This document shows, piece after piece, positions 58,965 to 64,000 of a stretch of DNA of 64,000 nt. The position numbers and the translations under genes are program-made. How positions within the stretch are numbered: the first letter of the stretch is position 1; the number at the start of each line of letters is the position of its first letter. The notes beneath the pieces are model-generated. The model was given only the letters and a program-made list of their open reading frames with translations. It had not been told where the DNA came from and did no database searches. Origin of the DNA: Cepaea nemoralis (lineage: Eukaryota; Mollusca; Gastropoda; Stylommatophora; Helicidae); contig JACEFZ010025793.1 in the NCBI GenBank assembly GCA_014155875.1, positions 211,001-275,000 of the forward strand, given 5' to 3'.

Positions 58965-59267
58965 AAACATGTTTGTTAGCGAGAAATCATTAGTTTTTCA
59001 CCAAAACGTCAAAGAAAATGTCGCCGCTTTCCATGATTTAAGTTGCTTTGGACCTATCAAAGACATATTCCTTGGGTGGGGGTAATATAAGACGGCAGGA
59101 AAAATTTCATAACGATGCAACAGACAGTTTTCAAAATAATTGATCGTGAATGACGGCATTCATTTCTGGACAGACTATAGAAACGATTGCCTGTGGATTC
59201 TGATAAGAATATTGTAATGTTTGAATGGGACGCCTATTATTTCTATCAACATCAGTTTATGAATGCA

Positions 59268-59310
59268 ATCCTTTCTTGGTCTTGTGGCTATGATCAAAGT
59301 GTAGTATCTG
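59268..59310 (+). ncRNA. U2 snRNA 5'-end-like segment (pseudo), left arm, copy 9
   Basis: ATCCTTTCTTGGTCTTGTGG, CTATGATCAAA and an exact GTGTAGTATCTG. Confidence 0.75.
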
Positions 59311-59554
59311 CACTTGATCTTGCCAGGGCCACCAGCAGAGACAGTCATCGAATGACACACCAGGGACGTGGGGACCTGATGAGACGGCTCTGGCCCTTGG
59401 GGGAAACAGCGAGCCCTCATTAAAAACAAAAACAGTTTTTCTAAAACTAGATTTCTTCCAGTTTAAACAATTCACAGTATCACTCAATGGCCATACATAA
59501 AAGTGACAAGTGTCAAATCTTACCAATTATATTGAAATGGATAGGTGTGTCTTC

Positions 59555-59557
<3 letters not shown>

Positions 59558-59621
<64 letters not shown>

Positions 59622-59701
59622 GGGAGGGAGAGAGAGAGGGGAGGGGAAGGGGAGAAATAGTGACAGAGAGAGGGGAGTGGGAGGGAGGGGGATGGAGAGA
59701 G

Positions 59702-59762
<61 letters not shown>
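59558..59762 (+). repeat. (AG)n and GGGAG-rich tract inside foldback copy 9
   Basis: Two AG runs flank about 90 bp of GGGAGGGAGAGAG-type purine sequence. Confidence 0.95.
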
Positions 59763-59764
<2 letters not shown>

Positions 59765-60483
59765 AAAATGCCGTGAAACAATCAAAAGTGCAGAATATTA
59801 AGGATCTTTTTGTATTTTAAGGAGCTCGCGGTTCCCAACAGGGTAAGAACCTCTTATCAAAGACCCACATCGTGTCATTCGGGTCACCGCCTCTACATGC
59901 AGTCATTGCAACATCAAGAGCAGCTTCTACACTCCTATCTAAGCTTAGAGGCGATTTTAAGGAAGTTTGGCCGTTTACAGGCCTGTCAAAATGTTATTGT
60001 TGTCTATATCGTAGGCCTGCCATTGACAGCACAACACATTTAATGAAATATCGAGATAAAATAGAAACATTCATTACCAAAGTTCTCATTCATGTAAATA
60101 AAGCCATTATTTTTCCACACACTTTGAAAGTTACTTAAATTTCTTATTGCTTTATTTTTGAAATGAATATCTGTAAATAATTTATTTAAATGTCTTATAC
60201 AAATTATTACGAATACTACAGTTGTTTAAATAACATAATACAATGTATGCTGCTTTGAGTAGTGCCCCATAAAATAATAACTGTAATACTGTTATGTCCC
60301 TTGCCACTATTTTGATTACACGTGTTTCTTTTCATGTGGTTCTCTCATTTTCTTTTAACTGTTTAAAATAAGATTTCTCTAGTCAAGAATTTGTTTTTCA
60401 AATAAGGGCTCGCTGTCCCCCAAGAACCAGAGCCGCCCCATCAGGTCCCCGTGTCCCTATGTGGCCCTGGCAAGATCAAGTGT

Positions 60484-60525
60484 AGATACTACACTTCAAT
60501 CTTAGCTAAAAGGCCGAGAAAGGAT
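60484..60525 (-). ncRNA. U2 snRNA 5'-end-like segment (pseudo), right arm, copy 9
   Basis: The plus strand AGATACTACACTTCAATCTT then AGCTAAAAGGCCGAGAAAGG is the reverse complement of U2 nt 1-43, with the GGCCTTTTAGCT loop and GTAGTATCT kept. Confidence 0.78.
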
Positions 60526-60780
60526 AGTATCCATACATTGATGTAAACAAAATTTATAGGTGTCCCATTAAAACATTAAGTGATGTTTGTCAGAACCTAC
60601 AAGCAAAATATTCTGGTGCTCTAGTGCGAGCTGTTTTTCATTTAACAAAGATTTCCCTGTATTAGATTGTCTCCCGTTAGTTTACTTCATTTCCGTGTAC
60701 TGAAATTCATGACAAGAATGTTTTGCTAGAATTTTCCACTATGCACAAGAAGCCTTGTATATTTTTTTTAAAGAGCAAGC

Positions 60781-61240
60781 TTTAATCATGCCATGTTTGA
60801 TTACTTACATTGAGAAAAGCTGAGATAGGTATATCTAGACAGTCTTTTTCTTGGAATCCACGGGTGGGAGGAGCTGGTGGGGGTGAGGTTGGGGGGGGGG
60901 GGGGGGGGGGGGGAGAGGGGGGTCAGGAAGACCTAATAACGCATGGTGAAGAAAAGACAGAAATAAATAGTATAGGGCGCCATGGATGGAGCTGCATGGT
61001 ATAACTAAAGATTGTGCGGCTTGGGGCAAGTTGGTTTAGGACCATGTCCCAATGGAGGACAAAGAAAGGACAAAAGAAGATGAAGGCCGGAATTTAAACA
61101 CAATAAGAGAAGCATACAATTCCAACTCAGAGAGTAACTATGATGTCGGTGCCATTTATAATATAAATTTTGTTATTTCATTCCATATTATAATTCTCAC
61201 ACTGTTATTTTGTATTTGTTTAACAGTGGGAAGATCATGT
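60781..61240 (+). repeat. Right flank of the foldback element, with poly-G run
   Basis: Homologous to 40380-40990: CATTGAGAAAAGCTGAGAT, a poly-G run (about 60888-60912), CAGGAAGACCTAATAACGCA, GACAAAAGAAGATGAAGGCC, AGAGAGTAACTATGATGTCG. The two sides diverge after TTTGTTTAA(C/T)AGT. Confidence 0.7.
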
Positions 61241-61930
61241 CACTGCAACAGCCTCAGACAATTTCACAGAGAACCTTCTGGGACATCAGTGATTTGCATT
61301 ACCATCAAATAGAAACGATGAGTCAATCATCATCCGAGACGAGCGACCAGCGAGTGAGGTCTTGGATCTCTCAAAGCACGCCAGAAGAAGAAACTCCGCC
61401 TTGTTTAACCCTGACGTTAAACTTGGACATCGTCAACAAATCAACAAACAACTTGACGGATGACAATTTTTTTCAAAACAAAAAATGCAACTTTGCTGCA
61501 GCGTTCCCGTTAAGCTTACGAAAGAATTCTTTTTAACACTCATTAAATTACCGGCAATTGAGTTGTAATTTTGACTCGTTCCTCTTAAATTTTGTGCAAA
61601 CAGAAAGATTTCATTTTGAATTTGCGGTTACTGTGGGAATAACTGATGTTCCATAATCAAACAATATACGTGACTATGTGTTTTAAGTGTCTCAGCCAAA
61701 GTATTATGCACTTCAAGTGTTCTATAAGTCTGCAGTGTGAACCTGGCGAGATGCAGCGAAATGTGAGTGGCACCTTACAGTCTTGACAGACCAAAGTATG
61801 TGAGTTGGAATTTGGCCAAAATTTCATCACAATGCCTGGGCAGAGCTTCAGAGGAACATGTGGTGCCCAAACGACATGTTCCCTCTTTCAGCCTTGCCTT
61901 GAGTATTCCAGAGGAATGGGTAACCAATAC
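61241..61930. other. Unassigned
   Basis: Plus-strand frame 61210-61536 (108 codons, rich in S, T and N) has no recognised motif. A TTTGTTTAACAG stretch upstream resembles a splice acceptor, but homologous DNA at 40965 has a different continuation, so I do not call an exon. Confidence 0.4.
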
Positions 61931-62442
61931 GTCTGGAACAAGGTAGGCTGCAGACGCTGGCGGCTCAGCGTCAAACCTCCGAGACCTCACCTCCACGAGC
62001 AGGTGGCGACTGGTGGCTAGACTCTGGAACCCAAGGGACCCGACTTAGAGGCGTTAAGCCAAGTCCTATAGGTGAGGGCCTCGTTCGAACCTGGACCATA
62101 GGACGCGTACGTCTGTCAATCACAAGTGTCCGGACCTGTGTAAATCGTGTGCTACCGTCAGACTCCCCGCATGACGTGCGGATCCCCCGACCACCAGGAA
62201 TAGGCCTGCCGGAGATATCGCCGGAGATATTGCTCGTCTGTTGCGAGCTAATCTCCCATCCTTCCACTGTGCGGATCTCGCGACCAGCGAGAATAGGCCC
62301 GCCGGAGATATTGCTCGTCTGTTGCGGGCAAATCTCTACCACTGAGCAATTGACTGAATAAGTAAAGACACGATAACAGTAGTGGTATTTCAATTCCGCT
62401 TGCGCTCCTAAATATGCTACATCCTTCATGTGTCTTCACAAT
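61931..62442 (-). repeat. rDNA-spacer-like sequence with a local tandem duplication
   Basis: 61945-62075 parallels the spacer of composite IV (GGCTGCAGACGCTGGCGGCTCAGC vs GCCTGCAGATGCTGCTGGCTCAGC) and has GACTTAGAGGCGTTAAGCCA, like the 28S 3' end. 62176-62345 holds a two-unit repeat of about 94 bp (AATAGGC(C/T)GCCGGAGATAT, TTGCTCGTCTGTTGCG). Confidence 0.55.
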
Positions 62443-62520
62443 GTCGGATTAGAGTCAAGCTCAACAGGGTCCTCTTTCCCCGCTGCTTCTAACAAGCCCG
62501 TTCCCTTGCAGCGAAATATG
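62443..62520 (-). rRNA. 28S rRNA pseudogene fragment
   Basis: The plus strand TAGAGTCAAGCTCAACAGGG, TCCTCTTTCCCCGCTG and AAGCCCGTTCCCTTG match the reverse complement of a highly conserved block in the 3' third of 28S rRNA. About 70 nt remain. Confidence 0.85.
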
Positions 62521-62929
62521 CCACGCAATAAACCGTGCAACCTATTGGATGTGGCTTCTGTGTTTTAATCCACCAAGGGAATATATTGTGTTTAACATAT
62601 ACAGAGTTTGTTGCGGGCAGATTTTCTGATTTCAATTTTACACTAAGGAGAGAGTCTCCCGTCTACTCTTCGTCACTTCTAGCTCCCGAGGATCTTAATG
62701 TGTTCTACGTGTAAGCAGTACCTTGCGTAGTGGTGGTAGCTCTGTGACTAGCATACATGTCTGCTGACCTGGTGAACATGTGTTTGAATCCCCATCGATA
62801 CGGAGCATTGTTTTTTAACATGGCCGGAGCTCAGCCTGAAACCTGATGGAGGATTTTTACTTTTATTTAAAAATCTGAGGAAAACGTCGTAGTTAGCTAC
62901 ATGACTGGCGAATGGATCAGTGAAGACAT
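62521..62929. other. Unassigned
   Basis: No recognised features. The A/T-rich right end leads into the 27-bp minisatellite. Confidence 0.4.
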
Positions 62930-63180
62930 GGCTAGACAAGACTACAGAAAATACAATGGAAGACAAGACTAAAGGAAAAACGGTGGAAGAGATGGCTACA
63001 AAAAACAAGACTAGAGAAGAAAACAATGTATGTTAAAACTTGAGAACTAGAAAAAAGACAATGCTAGACTAGACTAGAGGAAAGACAATGCAAGACAAGA
63101 CTTGCGAAAACAAGACTAGAGAAAAGACAACACAAGAGAAGAACATAGACAAGGATACGACAGACAAGACATCTAATTTG
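62930..63180 (+). repeat. 27-bp minisatellite, copy 3
   Basis: Diverged units of AAGACAATGCAAGACAAGAC / TAGAGAAAAG. Same right flank as copies 1 and 2 (GACATCTAATTTGATGTATA). Confidence 0.85.
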
Positions 63181-63339
63181 ATGTATATATTTTGCAGATT
63201 AATGTTGTGTTCATATAGCTTCAATGTTTTATATTTGTGTGAAGTTTGATGATCATTTCATAATATTGTTATGTTTTACCATATGAATAAAGCATTTCTA
63301 AGAGTTGTGTTTTCTCATTAATGTAATACATATTCATAA

Positions 63340-63375
63340 GCAGTCACTGCAGCTTTCCGGTTGATCGAGAATACG

Positions 63376-63408
<33 letters not shown>

Positions 63409-63423
63409 ACACACACACACACA

Positions 63424-63459
<36 letters not shown>

Positions 63460-63725
63460 CACACACATCGTGATTGTAACTGACTCAGAAAACATGCTAA
63501 GGAAGATGATGACAGGCATGCTTCGAGCAGAGTGGCTTGCTTCGCTTCGGATGTCACGGGTGGCAAGCATCGCCTGGATCTTTTCTCCGGTGCATGCCGG
63601 TGTGCTGGGGAATGAACAGAAGGGCAGATTGGCTGGCTCTGCAAAACTTGGTGAAGTATTGATGCATGACAAGGCAGACGTTTTTGCGCCCTTGTGGGAG
63701 CACGTGTACACCTCGGACGTATGCA
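63340..63725 (+). pseudogene. I-type LINE RNase H fragment, copy 3, with (AC)n
   Basis: The frame reads MIVTDSENMLRKMMTGMLRA (RNase H Asp), WIFSPVHAGVLGNEQKGRLA (changed from GHAG) and EVLMHDKADVFAPLWEHVYT. It aligns with 45779-45450 of the minus-strand copy. Upstream the (AC)n/(GCAC)n tract (63378-63470) sits exactly where copy 2 has a short CA run. It ends at SINE B. Confidence 0.85.
63378..63470 (+). repeat. (AC)n and (ACGC)n microsatellite
   Basis: Pure AC runs flanking eight or so ACGC units, inside a LINE RNase H copy. Confidence 0.95.
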
Positions 63726-63936
63726 ACTCCCGGTGCACTGATGGCGACGTAAGGGGTTCAATCCCTAAACTGGCATTAAGTTGGACTTCAACATTGACTT
63801 CTCTTTCAGAAAGCAATGGCAAACTACTAAACGTAAAATTGTATAGACAATCAACCGGGGGTTGATGGCAACGTCCTGTAAATAACATCTAATAGTGTTA
63901 CTAATTCATGGTTAAGTAATCTTCTTTGCACGTCGA

Positions 63937-63976
<40 letters not shown>
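63725..63976 (+). mobile_element. SINE family B with (GTT)n tail, copy 3
   Basis: GGTGCACTGATGGCGACGTA, B box GGGGTTCAATCCC, AAGCAATGGCAAACTACTAA, GGGGGTTGATGGCAACGTCC, and a (GTT)n tail at 63935-63976. This is the best-preserved head of the family. Confidence 0.75.
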
Positions 63977-64000
63977 GCGTTTGACATAATTTCGCTGGAC

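Larger units (their letters stand above)
59170..60780 (+). mobile_element. U2-headed foldback element, copy 9 (both arms present)
   Basis: Left arm 59170-59425; right arm 60400-60780 is its inverted counterpart and extends further. Paired blocks: CCTATTATTTCTATCAACATC / GATGTAAACAAAATTTATAGG, GTGTAGTATCTGCACTTGAT / ATCAAGTGTAGATACTACAC, GGGGACCTGATGAGACGGCT / AGCCGCCCCATCAGGTCCCC. The centre has (AG)n (59558-59762), ATCAAAATGCCGTGAAACAA and an AT-rich part. This copy shows most clearly that the family is a long inverted-repeat element. Confidence 0.78.

Noticed and set aside
61052..61536. Host gene with a splice acceptor at about 61226
   Set aside because: The upstream part is the foldback flank repeated at 40.4-41.0 kb, where the frame is broken, and no domain is recognised.

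Overview
The window looks like a repeat-dominated stretch of an invertebrate metazoan nuclear genome, most probably a lophotrochozoan such as a gastropod mollusc. This placement is inferred from the repeat types: Gmr1-like Ty3/Gypsy gag, RTE and I-type LINEs, mariner, and several tRNA-headed SINE families. I see no intact host gene. The only host-protein sequence I recognise is a broken N-terminal half of ribosomal protein L22 (33931-34126). Most long reading frames are translated microsatellites (poly-Leu, poly-Ser, SLSLSL, THTH) or transposon remnants.

Layout. 1-5824: 3' part of an LTR retrotransposon (element A) with a broken gag, a long non-coding 3' region, a polypurine tract and a 3' LTR. 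7-17.6 kb, 20.5-21.8 kb, 25-30 kb, 33.5-43.6 kb, 46.7-49.7 kb, 59-61 kb and 62-64 kb: blocks of one recurring composite. Its modules recur in a largely fixed order: a 39-bp minisatellite; a tRNA-headed SINE on the minus strand (family C); an inverted-repeat ('foldback') element whose arms start with a U2 snRNA 5'-end-like segment and which carries a long (AG)n tract; a minus-strand rDNA-derived block (18S 5' half, 28S 3'-end-like segment, spacer-like subrepeats); the C-terminus of a LINE; a 27-bp minisatellite; a second SINE (family B) with a (GTT)n tail; then the 39-bp minisatellite again. SINE family A is inserted into this composite several times, in one case with a clear 15-bp target duplication inside the U2-like head. 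31.08-32.59 kb is a 32-bp minisatellite of about 47 units with higher-order structure. 47.3-51.4 kb holds a RTE endonuclease fragment interrupted by a mariner with one premature stop, and a decayed IS630/Tc1-like DDE transposase.

52039-58959 is a structurally complete LTR retrotransposon (element B): 749- and 739-bp LTRs with TGCCA...TGGCA ends, a 5-bp target duplication CTGTA, a primer-binding-site candidate, and a polypurine tract. It has one open 650-codon ORF that carries a tandemly duplicated N-terminal motif, a CCHC knuckle, a retropepsin-like domain with Asn in place of the catalytic Asp, and an H2C2 integrase zinc finger. It has no integrase core, reverse transcriptase or RNase H, so it should be non-autonomous.

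The most unusual signals are the U2-headed foldback family, its fixed fusion to rDNA-derived sequence, and the intact RT-less ORF of element B. All assignments are from reading the sequence; boundaries of diverged repeats are approximate, usually within tens of bases.
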